From Serilophus lunatus (taxonomy: Eukaryota; Chordata; Aves; Passeriformes; Eurylaimidae): a stretch of 64,000 bases of DNA. Both the position numbers and the translations under genes were made by a program. Within the stretch, counting starts at the first letter, position 1; every line of letters starts with the position of its first letter. Under the pieces are notes generated by a model. That model saw nothing but the letters and a program-made list of their open reading frames with translations. It was not told the DNA's origin and did no database searches. This document shows positions 46,721 through 60,374 of this stretch, one piece after another. The DNA is taken from positions 523,342-587,341 of the forward strand of contig VXBA01005864.1 of NCBI GenBank assembly GCA_013399895.1, written 5' to 3'.

Positions 46721-46966
46721 TATAACTCCTTAGGTGTTACACAATCACCATAGACAAGAGGGGAATTTCCACATTAGGCGTAGCAGTTATCCTGCATGCT
46801 TCCTGTTTTGCAATCTTGCACTTCTGCTCAGCAGCTGTGGCATTTGGGTCTATTTATGAGGAAGTGATGTGATCACTCTGTTGCGTATGCTTTTATAGCA
46901 GTGCTTGAGCCAGTGCAATTATTTTTTACTATGAATGCTCTGTCACATGAAACTTTTAATTAGATT

Positions 46967-46987
46967 CCCCCCCCCCCCCCCCCCCCC
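46967..46987 (+). repeat. poly(C) tract, 21 bases
   Basis: An uninterrupted run of about 21 C lies roughly 250 bp after the copy C stop codon, probably within or just beyond its 3' UTR. Length is prone to sequencing error. Confidence 0.9.
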
Positions 46988-47224
46988 AAGATATCATATA
47001 TATTACTAGGATAATAGTAAAAGAAGACTGATACCAAAATGTAGTTTGTCATTTTACTGCAGAACAAATTTTCTCCAAGGAAGCCTTTCTGTCCATTTCG
47101 CCCTTTCCTGTTTTCCAGAGTATATAATCACAAAGTGTCTGTGTTTCTTAGCCTTACACCTGAATTAACGAGGTCTCCCTTATATTTAATGAGCCTTGGC
47201 CCCATTCTGACCAAGGCACTGTAC

Positions 47225-47230
47225 AATAAA
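47225..47230 (+). terminator. candidate poly(A) signal for vanin copy C
   Basis: An AATAAA about 505 bp after the copy C stop codon is the first canonical hexamer I noticed downstream. The assignment rests on position only. Confidence 0.3.
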
Positions 47231-49016
47231 GAGAAAACCAGATATGAAATTGTTTTAGGTGCAATCTTAGAAAGTGGTCCTCCACAACTCACACAGGTGC
47301 TGAGTCTGGCTGAGGTCATAAAGCATCTCCAGTTCTGCAGTCTCTCTGAGCTCGCATGTCTTTGTGCATGAGAGAGGGGCTTTGGGTCCAGTGCATTTCA
47401 GATCAGCCTTACCATATAAACACAGTATTCCAACATCTTCTCCTGGGTATTTGGATAATTTCTTCCAAACTGTTAAGACATATGAAATAGGCAATCTTTC
47501 AGTACCTGAAACACGTTTCACCATGTGTATTTGAGACTTCTAGCAATGGTATGTTAAACTTGACAGTCCTGGGCCTGATTTCTGTCTGTTGTGTTCTGGA
47601 GCAAAAAAGCCTTCATCACATCAAATATGCTATGGAGTGCTATCCCAGAGTATTTTGCATCTGCTGCCATTTGTATTGCTGGCATACAGCCTGCACCATG
47701 CTTAACACTGGGCTGAATTAAACATGGCACATAAGAAGCACTTTGTGGCTTCCCACCCCATGCACACCAATGTGTTGTGTGATTTCTTTTTTCCTGTGTG
47801 CTGCAGCTTCTCAACATGAAACTTCGAAGGCTCTTTACAAGAGTTGTTTCATCCTGGAAATAAAACAGCTGAGCTTGTACTCAGCAGAGAGATTGTACCA
47901 CTTGGGAGAAGTTACTCAAAACAGGCAGGGATTCAAAGTCATGCTTGCTGGTGCCTAGTTCAGCACCTCAGCCTTTTCTCATCGGACTTGGGGTGGTAAC
48001 CCAGACTAGTCTTCCATCAAACAGAGGAGGTTTTGGTCAAAATTGGTTATGACTGATTTGTGGCAATCCTAATCCCAAATCACTGTTGCATATGTAGTGC
48101 ATATAGTGTCCAGAATTTCAAGATGCAGACAGCCATGCTGAAGCGGGGGGAGCTGACCCTGCTCCCAAGCCAGTCTAGTACACTCCAGGAACCCCTTGTC
48201 TTCTCCATAATGAACAGTTTGGGAAGGCAAATGAGACTTACAGGCTGTTTGTGAAGGTCTGCAGTGTCATCCTCTTAACTATATGGGTTCGTTGGTTTGC
48301 ACTGGAGTTGGCATAGTCAGGCACATACCATGGAAAGCACCTCTGCAGCAGAGCAGCCGGGGGCTCCTCCCTAGGGATGCTCCCCTCATTCGTGCTTCCC
48401 CAACCATCTTCAGTGCTGCTCACTCAGCCCTGAAGGAAACTCTCTGAGAAAAGCAAGAGCTGTCCTGACTTGTAAACTCTGGTACTGAAAAACAACCCAA
48501 ACCAGTTTTTAGCATGAAAACATAATTCTCTCAGCTCCCTTTGGACCCTGCTTTTTCACTCTCTGCCTCTGATACCTTTCTGTTCTAGGCTTGGTGATTC
48601 CTTGGCTCCAGGTTTGGAAGAAAGGAGTCCATCTCGGGGGGATCTGCTCTCTCCGGCAGCCTTTCACCTCACAGGCGCTGCCAGAGCTGCTCACTTGTGC
48701 GCAGTGATAGAGCCACAGCTCCTCCAGCTCACGTGCCTCTCACTCACATCCATCTCCCCCTTGGCTGCCCTTCTGGTGACATACGCTTTTATTACCTGGC
48801 TTAGAATTGTTCATGTGGGAAAGAAAACAAAAGTCCAACAAGGATAACCTGCACGTGAAAGCAATTTTTCATTTGTTTTCACAATCAAAGCACTTTATTA
48901 AAATCTTTTTTCACTGTTTGGCATCAAGAGCTTTACATGGTAACTTAAAAAAAATGCCCCACAGATTCATTAGTGGCACCCTTGAAAGTGACAAACTAAA
49001 GGCAGCAGTAGGCAAA
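47231..49016. other. intergenic, no gene recognised
   Basis: Short open frames on both strands have no recognisable domains. Nothing resembling a vanin or TAAR exon is visible. Confidence 0.4.
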
Positions 49017-49166
49017 GGGCAGCTTCAGCAGCAAAGCTGGTCAGAGCATGGTGTCAATAAAACCAAGGTTGTGGGTTCAATCCCTGTTATGGGCCATTTG
49101 CTCAAGAGCTGGACTTGATGATTCTTGTGGGTCCCTTCCAACTCTGAATATTCTGTGATTCTGTGG
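49017..49166 (+). mobile_element. tRNA-Ile-headed SINE with CR1-type tail
   Basis: The head resembles tRNA-Ile(AAT): GGTCAGAGCATGG (D-arm side), an anticodon region still reading CAATAA, CCAAGG, then GTGGGTTCAATCCC with a B-box GGTTCAATCC at 49074-49083, and GGGCCA. From about 49101 it continues as a CR1 3' tail: AGCTGGACTTGATGATTCTTG, GTCCCTTCCAACTCTGA and a terminal ATTCTGTGATTCTGTGG. This head-tail fusion is how a SINE borrows the CR1 machinery. Passerine genomes carry such an element (TguSINE1 type). The copy has substitutions, including in the anticodon arm, so it is not a working tRNA gene. Confidence 0.82.
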
Positions 49167-52100
49167 ACTACTTTGCAAGTTGATGGTACTCTAAGTACTG
49201 AGTATTCAGGAACTCTAGACATTACTACGAGATTTATCTTTCTTCTAGAACATTGAACTTTCAAAAAATATCTGTAGCCATGGAGTCAGTGATAGTTATA
49301 ACTAACTTTTAAAACCATATTTTTCTTTAATTCAAGGGCAGATTTTTTGACACATTCTGCTCTCTTGTCACTACCTAGACTGTGAGAATTGAACATAAAA
49401 ATCCCTCACATATTGCTAGACGGCATTTTTGAAATTTTGAGTACTTTCCAGGTACATGCTGACAGTCTTAAGTTGTCAGAGCAGGACACAGGTAGGATAC
49501 GATTAATATTGCTAGTTAATTAGCTGATAGAATATCAGGAAAGGACTCTTGGATCTCATCTATTAGAGGTGCAGAAATCCAGGACTCTGCAAATTACACT
49601 AAAACCAAATTTGAAGAATGCAGTTTTCAAGATGTGCTGCACAGCTTTCCTCTCCCTGAGAGTGTTCCAAAAGTGCCATACAATGGACTGCTGAGGAATT
49701 AATTAATCAATCCCTTTCTCGTTTCTGATGAAAAATCAAGAATTTAGATGAGCAGAGGATGAAGCTGCATGGTTTGTTGCAGCAGCCTCAGAACATCTCC
49801 ATCATTTTAACACACAAGAACCACCAACCCTTCTTTTGGGTAAGGATTCCCTGGAAGGATTGCAAAAACCAACCAGATCTTCATATCAGTGACTGGTGGA
49901 CACAAGTCACTAGATGAAGATCAGGTTTAGGAAATATGAGTTTTTTGTAATAAAAGCAAATTTAAAATTATCTGAACTACAGAAACATTCAGGACACAGA
50001 ATCAGAGAGATAATGAATGACTGATGCAACAGCTTATGTTTATCTGGAACAGATTCTGTTGAATTCACAGAAGGCTAACCAGCTATGCACTTACTTTCCT
50101 ATTTGCTAGTTAGGAGTTAAAAAACACAGAATTTTAGTTCATCTTCAGGAAAATTAAAAAAAAAAAGTCATCTCCTGTATTTTCCTCACGAAACAGAATT
50201 TGAGTTTCTGAAAGAACTGGAGTATTTGCTCACTCTGGGACAGATGTACCAGAGGAGAAAACGCAAATTAATTTATAAGTAATTCATGGAAATGTCCCCA
50301 CCTCAAAAGCTACTACAGATGGTATGTTAATGGCCCCCATCCTTTTCTGAGCTGGAAAAGCCTGCTCTTCGCAAGTCAATATTCCTTCCTTATACCTTGA
50401 TGCTGGCCAAAGCAAACAAGACCCACCTGTCCACAGTGTTTCTGACCACAAAGAAAGAAAAACAAGTCCTTAATAGATTTTAGTGATGCAAGAGTTCAGA
50501 TGAAGGTAGAAAAATACTCCATTAAAACAAGTATATTCCAACCTTGAATCTGACTTAATTAAAACTGATAACCATTTTAGGGAAACTAACTTTGACTAAA
50601 ATCTAATGTACTTTTTTTACATAATGAATTAAAGTAAGCAGGTCTTGAGAAAAATTAAAAAGGCAGAATCTTAATAATCTATTTCTTTTAAAGAGCAGGA
50701 CAGCATTACCAATGTTGTCTATCTGTGAATCAGACACAGCTAGAAGCAATCAGCCTCGGTGAAAAAGAAACTTTGGATACTGACAACACTTTGTTATTTT
50801 CTCCCTTAATCTGGAAAGGATTAAGAACTAGTAGAAGCACTTGTAGCCTCTATCTGAGAAAATATTAAAATGTTTCTTGTAGCCACTCATTACCATGAAG
50901 ATGCTCCATTGTCTTTTCAGATATTTCCACAGCCACAGGGAATTTCTACTGTAAGTATGTACAATATAAGAAAGGGATTGTAACTACATGATTTTAAATC
51001 TCCCTATCCATCTTCATTTTTTGCTTCTAATGTAAAAGGTACCTTTGATGAACTCATAGTTTGGTAGCTGTGACAGTATCAGGATGCAAGGAGTGTACAA
51101 AGCAGGGATATATTTTAATGTCAAAAATAAAGTCAATCTTTAGGAAACCTCTTTCAGGAAAAAAAGGAGAATAAATATTTGCATACAGTTGGTTGCCCAG
51201 TTTATGTACTGCCAAACATAATAACATAAAACTAAAAAAAAAATAATTTGAGTATTTTAGAGATAGTCCTCAAGATCAAGTGATGATTTTTGTAACAGCA
51301 ATTTTTGAACATTTACTTCTAAATGAGTGTTAGAAGTATAAGACATATTTGAATTTCTCAAATACATGGAAACATTAAGGTCAGTGTTTATAGGATGGTT
51401 ATTTTTCTATGCCAAAGTTCCCCCTGCTGTGTATTCCAGCCATGAGATTGAGGGGGTTTTGTGCATTGCAAAAGGACTATTTTGAGTTCTCTAAGGAAAA
51501 TGCACTGGGTTTTGGAGTTTTTTTCAGGTAAAATTTTCTTGTCAAATTAATGGATTATTTTGGAAAAAATAAATTTTATTCTGCAACATTTATGAACATC
51601 TTAGAGAAAATATAATAATGACAAGCAGTGTCCGTTAAGTTGAGCAAAGAAAGTACAGTGAACTCTAGGTCTATACCATTGTTATGTTACTTACAGACTC
51701 TGTAGTATACACTCTCCCGTACCTTTTAGAGACCTTTCTAAATTTTCCATATAGCACTTATTCTTGTGTTGACTAAGTGCTGCTATAGAATACCTAAAGG
51801 TCCCCTTTTCTTTCATTTTGTCTCCACTAAGAGGCAGAAATCTTAATGCTCTTTTCACTGTGGTCCAATAAAGTCAAATGGAGGCAGTGAGTTTGCTATA
51901 GTACCATCAAGTCAATGGTACTACATCATTTTGCATCTACTGATTGTGCATCTGCAGAGGCAGAGATATACTACATTTAGATTAGAATTCAAACAGCCAT
52001 AGTCTGTGGGGTTTTTCAATGTATGAGCAGTGAGCCCTGCATGGAGGCTCTCACACTGCTTGACTGGATTTGGTTGTAGCTAGAAGACATCACCTCTGCC

Positions 52101-55100
52101 CAGGAGAGTCCAGAGATGGTGACTGATGCAGTTCTCACCTTGGCAAAAATTAGGTGCACTGACCCTGTAAAATTCCCAGTTTCTTAATTTGTCATCCAGC
52201 TGACAAACTGTACAAAAATTGATCAAAAGTGTACACACTCCCCTATTTGGTTAGTAGTTGTCTTCTCCAATTTTCTCAGAGATGTTGTTATTCTGAGGTG
52301 GCTGCAATAACTAATGGTGAAAATACACTAATTCATAGGAACTTATTTTCAGAAAGAGAAATTATTCTTGACTAAGAATAAATTAAATATATCTGACACT
52401 GAGATATAAAAGGAAAGAGTAAACTGTGAGAAGGTGGCTATTAATAGATAATTATGTACTTCCTGGTAGCTAGGCTGAAAGACAGAGCGACTTCGGCAGT
52501 ATGTGTAAAAAAATATGTGTGGTGCCTTTCATAACTGATGTCATTTAGCTGTACATCAAGAGTATCAGATGGCTTTATGTATAAGGACTGTATATATATA
52601 AAAGCTTAAGTTTGATCAGTCATCATTACCTAACAAAAGACTTAAACATTTGTTTTGTTGAAGCATTTCTGAGTTGATCTTTAATATTACACAAAATCTT
52701 TTAGATAGCTCTTAGCAATTTTAGGTTTCAGTGGCTTCCATTACAGTAGTTACACTCCCAGACCAGAATGTGACATTTTAAGACTTTCATTTTACCAAGA
52801 ATTGTCCTTTTTGTTCCCCTGTGCCACCGTGCCAGTGCCACACTTTTGTAACTTCCAAGCCCACCTCAACTCCAAATCCCCGTGGAGAAGTTGCAAACTG
52901 AGCCCCCAGGTCCTGCTAAGAGCTCAGAGAAACATCACGGAAGCAGGAGCTGAAAGGTGTGGCTCTTCACCAATACAGCCCACCAACTAATGCACTCAAA
53001 GTGACCCAAAGAGTTTCAGATCTCCTCTCTGGTATTAGATGTTTGTTTTGGGTTTTTTTTCCCTGGAAGGATTCTCCTGCTTGGCTTCCACAGCAGTACT
53101 AAACTTCTTATGATTTGAAGATGGTAGATGCTGTCAATTAGCTGCAGGTAAAATTCTCTGGTATGGTAAAAGGTATATAAATAGGAAAGCAACAGCTCTT
53201 AAGTCCCTGCTACAAATCATATAAACAACAGAGCATCACAAATAAGTGACTAGAATTTTTCATTAGAAGGAAACAATATCTTTTTAATCAGTCTTATTCT
53301 CAGATACAGTCAAAGTATTATGCTTAGAGTTTTCTGAAAATATCCAGTCTGGGATAAACAAATCAAAATTTCACAAAAGAAATTGTTAAAGTTTGTCAGT
53401 GTTACACAAAATTGAAAGAAGGAAGTGAAATACTGGGCGATCTTCAAAACAGTTCAGTGCTATTAGCTCTGGAGCTTATTAGCTCCATCTGTACCTTTCT
53501 CTTTATTTTGCATTCTTCTTTCTATAAGCCTGGCTTTAACTTACTTCAAATGAATCCCTCTTTGAATATGCTAGTGTCTTGTGTCAGAATAGATTTATTA
53601 CATGCTTATCTTTTCTGAGTATTTAAGATTTACGTCATCCTGTTAATGAGATTTTTCCAGCAGGCTGTAAACTGGTCATACCAAGCATGTAGCCACTCGT
53701 CTGGAAGAATCACATGGGATGAGTCACTATTGTGCTGTATCCACAGACTCCGCTGGTTCGTGATGAGGAAATAACTCCTGAGCAGGTACTGTCTCTGTTC
53801 ATGCGATCCTAAATACAGTGAGTTGTTAATATGCTAGTTTGGGATATTATTTTATTTCAAAGATGAATCTACTATGGTTAACATTGAAGATAATAGTAAT
53901 TATTCTGCTCAGATCACTGTGTTCTTTCTGTAATAAACAGCAAGAGCACCAACAGTGATGAGGTTTTGGTGATGGCTAAGAAGATGATTTAAAAAGTCAT
54001 TCATTCCCAATAGCTGAAAGAGAAACACAGCAAGGGAGCAAAATACTTTTCAGGCACAGCTATGGATTCAGAATAAGGCTGTTTACTTTCTGTGAAGTTA
54101 CTCGAGGGCCATGGCAGTGCAGAATGGTATCATACCTGTTTACTGCTCACCTCCTTCTTCCTCTGTGTTTGCTTTCTTATTGAAGGTAGAGTTCAGAGGC
54201 CAACAGATGTAAACAAAGAGGGACAGTCCTAAATTAATTCCTGTTGGATTTTGGGTGCATGGGATCACTGGAGAGGCACAAGAGACCTGCCTTGCTATGT
54301 GTGTCCTTTGACTCTGCACCCGCACAGCGGCTGGGGTGATTTTCTTGCCCTGCTGGGGTGAGAAGCAAGGGGCTGCTCCTACCCTCGGAAGCCCTGGTGC
54401 TGCTTCCTCAGAGCAGTTCTGCTGCTGAGTGAAGGCAATGGACTACGTTATGGCATTACTTAGCAGGGCTACCCAATATGTAGAGTCCTCCTACTCTGTG
54501 CAGAGCCAGTTTCTTGACTTCAGATGGATGTGTTTGCTTTGCTGTAAAAACATGATTTCCTTGGACTCTCTTTTCTTGGAATTTCTTGGAATTCCTCTGT
54601 GCATTTCAGAGATTTGTATTTGTGTTGGAGTTTGGATTTATAGTCCTCATCCTAAGCACTACATTCTGAGAAAGAGCACAAACATTGAATGCAATTTATA
54701 ATGTTTATACTCTGTATAAACAGCTATTTTTACTTGGAAAAAAAAAAGTGATGGCTTCTACTGAAAACTAAGAATAGAAACCATGGGAAAAGGTCTATAG
54801 GTTAATCATCACATCTATTCTCCTTTAAATTTGTCTAGTATAAATCTGGGTGAATTTCAGACTGACTTCAGTGGAATTGCACCAGGTTTGCAGAAATAGC
54901 ATTCAAATTAGTAGCTGGCACATCTTGTTTAACCCATAGAATGAAATAATTATTTTGAACTAATACTTTATTGGAAATTTGTGCACTTTCCCATAGATTT
55001 CTAACAAATGAAGGGAAACTTAGGAAGATAATTTTTTTTTTGTTAAATTGTGCTTCTTTTTATTTTTTTTTCCCCTGAGGTCTGCATAAATGTTGACTGG

Positions 55101-58100
55101 ACTTAAATACTTCAGAAATGCTTCTTCAACCAGAACTTCAGACTCTCCTGTAGTCCACGCTTTTTAAAATAAGCCATATGAAAATGAGAAATCTTCCTCT
55201 GTCTAATGGATATTGTAAAAACATATTTTCTGCCAAATGACCAAACTGTAACCACAGAAAAGCAAGCTAAAATAATTACAGTAAAAATCAATGCTGTTCT
55301 GCTTTTTTTCTTTTTATGATAACCATTCCCTTTTCTGATCCCTTTTCTGTTCTTTGCCATTTCCAGCGTCTTTTCCACAGTCTTGCATAAGAAAGCTAAA
55401 ATAATTTTTCAACACATTTAATTTTTCATAAGGGTTTGATGTCTGGAAATAATGCTATTTTCATTCCCTTCTTCACTGTTTTCCATTTTAATTATTTTAT
55501 ATTTTAAAAAAAACAAACAAGAAGAGTAGAGGACACAAGGTATTCTAGACAGTGTGGCAACATCTCTTTTTGTTGGCTTTCAGAAAATCTGAAAACTGTT
55601 TTTTGCAGAAATATGATTTTTTCAGAAAAGAAAGCCACAGCAACATTTTTTACAATAGTTTTTACTTTGAATTTCAATGCTGCTTTACTATACGACAGAC
55701 TCAAGAGACTTAAACACTGACTATTTGTAAGTGCTTCAAGGTCTTACAAAAATAGATTTTGACATATTTCATGATTTTATAAACAGTAAATCTGAGAACA
55801 TTTTCATGATCCACATCACCATTAAGGTGCAAGAAAATGCCTGTTTGAAGCATCTGCACCAACAGCATGAAAGCTTGTTGCCAAAGCATTCCTTCTTGCT
55901 CTAAATTAGTTGACATTTTTGTCTGCTTAATTACTTAATTATCTTAGTATCTTAAAAACTGATGCTTTACTTTCATTCCAGCAAACATACCCTTAAATAC
56001 ATAGGGGTTGTGTTTGGTAGAAGGGTGAAGGGCATTTCCAAAACCAGTGTATGCAGAGACTTTCTGCTGCACTCTCCAGGAGTTCTGGCCATGGACAGCC
56101 TCCTGCCTGGAGGAGTACCTGCTAAACCCCATGCCAGGCCTGTTCCTGCTCTGGGCACTCATGCTCACCAACCAGCCTCACACCATTCCCTGTGCTAATG
56201 CTTTGCAAAGTACACTGTAGGTGTTTTGCAGCCCCTGGCCACAAGAGGATTTTATGAGGAGTAAGAAGGCTTGCCAGCTCTACAGGTGAGTCTTTTCTTC
56301 TCTAAAGGCGAAGTTGAGGTGAGAGCCCAGCTGCACCAATAGCAGAAAATTCACCTTTAGTGTCCCCAGGTGCCTTTCTCTGCATTTTTTACTTTTAAAA
56401 TAAATTCAATTATTTCAACGTATATAGGCATTGCTGGTAGTCAGCTAGAGAGCAAACATGGCCTGTCCAAGGGACCTGCACTCAATCTGGCTGCCCCCAG
56501 ATTTCTTATTTGGACTTCCCCTTCATCAGCATATTCTAACGTCAAGTGTAGGCACAGTGCATACAGACAAGATGCAATTGTCATACAGACGGTGTATTTC
56601 TTAAATATAATGACCCTGCAAAATATTGTTTTGTATCATCAAGTTTTGACTCTTCATTTTATTTCATCTCCCCAAGGACTCCTAATCTAGTCAAAGTCCT
56701 CAGCAGGTTTAAAAAGAAGCAGGTTGCCTCCCGGAGAAATGTCACACGAGAGGAAGAATAGCAAGTTGTAGTTGAATTTTACTGCGAGTCAGGAACCGGA
56801 GGGAAATGCTCCCCAAACAGATTCACAGCCTGCCTATGAGGGGAAGCAGAGCAAAACTGACAGCTGGCTGCTGCCTGTCCCTTTGCAGCAGGGAAGATTT
56901 GCTCAGAGTCTGTGAAGGCTCCCCAGCCTCAGGTGGTCTCCGAAAGGTTTGCTGTTTGCTGCCAGGGAGCTGCCTCTGAAATAAAAACTTGAAGCAGAGC
57001 TGCCTTTCCTGATTGTCCTCTTGAGTTTTGACAACTGTGTCACTCGAAGGAAAGGGCATGGTGGAAGAGCAGTGTGTGCAGGTATGGATGGCCTTTGACT
57101 AAGTCCCCATAACTTCTTCATGAGATGAGTTTTGCACAGAGTAAAGCAACATGCATTTGTTCTCCTAAATTTTACCCTCATATAAAATGTGTATGTCAAG
57201 ATGGGAATTACTAAGCCCTAAATATTAACTCCTCAAAAAGAAGTGCCTGGCTGTAAGGAAGCACACAGCTATGCATCTCAAAAGGACAAAGGCCTCTTTC
57301 AGAGATCAGTATTTGGGTACATAAAATGTCTTTTTCACATTTCCCCAACTCTGAGCAATTGACCTGTCTTCTCTCATCGATATATTCTCTCTACACTCTC
57401 AGCTGGTTTCTCATTCAGCCTGATTATTAATTTTGCACAGTTTTAGTTGGCAAACTCTCTTCCTATAGTAAGGAGAGCCCTGAAGTGCAATGCCTCAGTC
57501 TGTCTATGAGTGCAGCCTTAGGAAAAGAAAAAAAAAAGAGTTGTTTGCATTGATTTTGATTTTTTTTTGCACATAACATAGCAGCTTACACAGGTCATCA
57601 GAACAGTTTGCAAGAAGTACTATCTTAACCTACTGTGTGCCCCTGAGGCACCCAGCATAACTGGGCTTTAGCTGATGGTCATCTGTTTTTTATATTCAGC
57701 AGTATCACTGTTTTAAAAAGCTGCATGGTCCTTTGTAGAGCAAAAAATTGATGCTCCTTATCTGTTACTCTGGTACAGCCAATAATAAATGTTTACTTAA
57801 AACACTTTTTCAGCAGCTGTGTCCTGCAAATAGCTGTTAACTAATGAGGCTATTGACTGAACCTATTTGTTCAGTAATCAGAACTAGGCTGGTAAATACA
57901 CACTGTGTCACTCTGTTCACAACAGGCCTTTCAAAGGAAATCTTACATACTGCTGTAGCCTACGTATACTTATGTATTTTGCTATATTTTATAAGCTTAC
58001 CAAAGGGAGACTGCACGTTGTCTTTTGTTCTTTGCTTAGATAATATTAGGCTGCTCACAATGTGACAATAACATTTAATCGAACAAATAAATGCACTTCA

Positions 58101-60374
58101 AATGAGTTCAATTTACCTATAAATAAGGCTCATTGAACAAGTATGAGTGTTACAGCCATGATTTTGTTCTCTAAGTGGGTGACAAAATAAACAGTTTCAG
58201 CTACTAGCCATATCAACAGCTGCTCCTGCATCAAACAGCCAAGGATGTTACTCATCACACCAACATCCTCCAGCAATATGTGGGGATTTCTGGAGATTGC
58301 TCCAGCTGTGGACTAAAAGCCTGTCCTCTCAAAATTTCTATTACCCAGAACTGTTAGGACAGTGAAGAGGCTCAGCTGCCTTTAGAGGTGGTCTTTAAAA
58401 GGAAGCAGTGCCACTCAACTGGTAGAAGACAAATGAGCATGGAGAGCAGACTTTTACCCAGCATGAAGGAAGAAAGGTAGGAGAATGCATTTTTACAAGT
58501 TTGCTTCTTCATCTTTCTGTATTATTAAATTTTAATCTTTGTAATTATATATGGAAGGGAAGCATTCTGCTGTCTTGTTGAAAACTTCTTCAGAGTTCAT
58601 TCAGCTCACTTGAACAGTTTGTCACATGTTTTTATTTTTTTCCATTTCATGCAAAGCCATTTTCATTCAAGAAAATGTTTGATCTCAGTTTGCTCCAGCC
58701 TTTAGTTGGTGTTTCCTTTTTTTGTTTAAAAAATTCAATAAGTTTCTCCTGAAAAATATTATGTTTTTAAAAGAAAAACAGTTTTCAGGGGAGACCATAT
58801 TTCTTTAGACTAAATAGTTTCTCTATCAAAGAATGACAGAGAAGTTATTAATATTTTAAGTCTTAAAGAAAACTAGAGACAGCATGTTAATTCTTTTTAG
58901 TTGGCTTCATAGACTGTTTTACCATATTTGTTGAATTAATTTACATATAGAACAAATTAAGTTCAGAATCTCTGTAACACATTTACAACCTTAATGGGCT
59001 TAAAACTTTTATAATTATGCTTTCTACTGTGAAAATTGAAAATTTGTGTTAGTAAGAGTCCATCTGGCTGTGCTTTTTTTGCCTTAGTGTAAATGTGCTG
59101 AAAGAGGGAATGACAGGCAGGAAAAGAAACATGAAGAGACTGACAAAAATTGAAGTAAAGGTATATGAAGTAATAGTTACAGATAGAGGTGAAAAAGAGC
59201 TGAGGTGGTGTTAAATGTTAGTAGACCAATGGGAAGCCAAAAGCACCCCCATATAATTAACTAACCATATTAAAAAATACTTGGATACCACATGCCCTGT
59301 ACTCCTGAGACTAAAAGATGCACCTTGTCCTTGGCACTCAGTTGTCACTGCCTGGTCCTACTTGAAAAATCTCTCTGTATAATACAGGGGGTTAATGGTA
59401 GCTGTCAGGGTTTTGCAAACTACAGTTAATCACCTATATTCATTTAGCTTCCAGTGGTATCATGTGCTTGTAATAATATTTGTTTCAATATTGGAAAAGC
59501 TGGGGGGTTTTTGTTGTGTTCTATCTAGAATAATGAAAGGTAGCAAAGTTCCAAAGCATGCAGGTTAAATTAGTCCTGGCTGAATTGCCATGTTAGTATT
59601 TTTCTGACTTAACCATTTTGTATTATAATGATAGTGTTACCGAATTGCATATACTAATGGTCTTTATTTTGCACAGTAACACTGTTTTAAAAAGAAAAAA
59701 ACAGATCTTACAACAACGAATATTGCTTGCCAAGTGCTTAAATACTTCCATTAAACGCTTTCATAAAAGAAGAGACTTGCAAAAGGAACATGCTACTGCA
59801 TACATGAGAGGATGGCAGTATTTGTCCTCAGATGCAAACTACACCCGTGTTCAGAAAATGTTTCTCTTCAAGTTTTTCCTAGGCTAAACCCAGTATTAAC
59901 GTAATAAATACTCATAACAATGCTAAACTACTAGCACTGAAATAAATTAGCCCAACAGAAAAGATATTTGCTCATATGGCAGATGTGCTTCAGATTAGTC
60001 AGTTTCTTTCATTGTATTTTGGCAGCAAAGGGGCAGAAAAGTTCTTTTCTGCTCTTTCATCTCTACTTATAGATAGAGCCTGCAAAAATTTTGCCATGAA
60101 ACTTGATCTGGTGAGTCAGTGCCACCTGCCTAAAAAACAAGGCTTATGGAAACTTTTTGGTTTCACCAGGCTGCATAGCATTCATTCTTCATATATAATG
60201 AACTCTGAATTTCCTATATATCCAACTAAATGAAGGAATTTACTATTGCCATTTTTTTCCCTCCCTGCAGCTCTTCCCATATAGAAAAGGAAAAAACAGT
60301 TGTAAGTGTATCTCAGCATTAGGAAAAACAGTACCTGTGCTGCATACCTATGTGGATTTGAGACCCCAGTAAGG
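49167..60374. other. long intergenic interval before TAAR1
   Basis: More than 11 kb of AT-rich sequence shows no exon I can recognise on either strand. Open frames here are short and uncharacteristic. Human TAAR1 is normally a single coding exon, so no coding exon is expected upstream. 5' untranslated exons or regulatory elements cannot be excluded. Confidence 0.4.

Noticed and set aside
49030..49095. tRNA-Ile gene
   Set aside because: The acceptor and D arms do not fold cleanly, and the sequence runs straight into a CR1 tail, so it is a SINE head rather than a tRNA gene.
59618..59887. 89-codon open frame upstream of TAAR1
   Set aside because: Lysine-rich, AT-rich sequence with no receptor or other family features. 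It does not join in frame to TAAR1 through recognisable splice sites.
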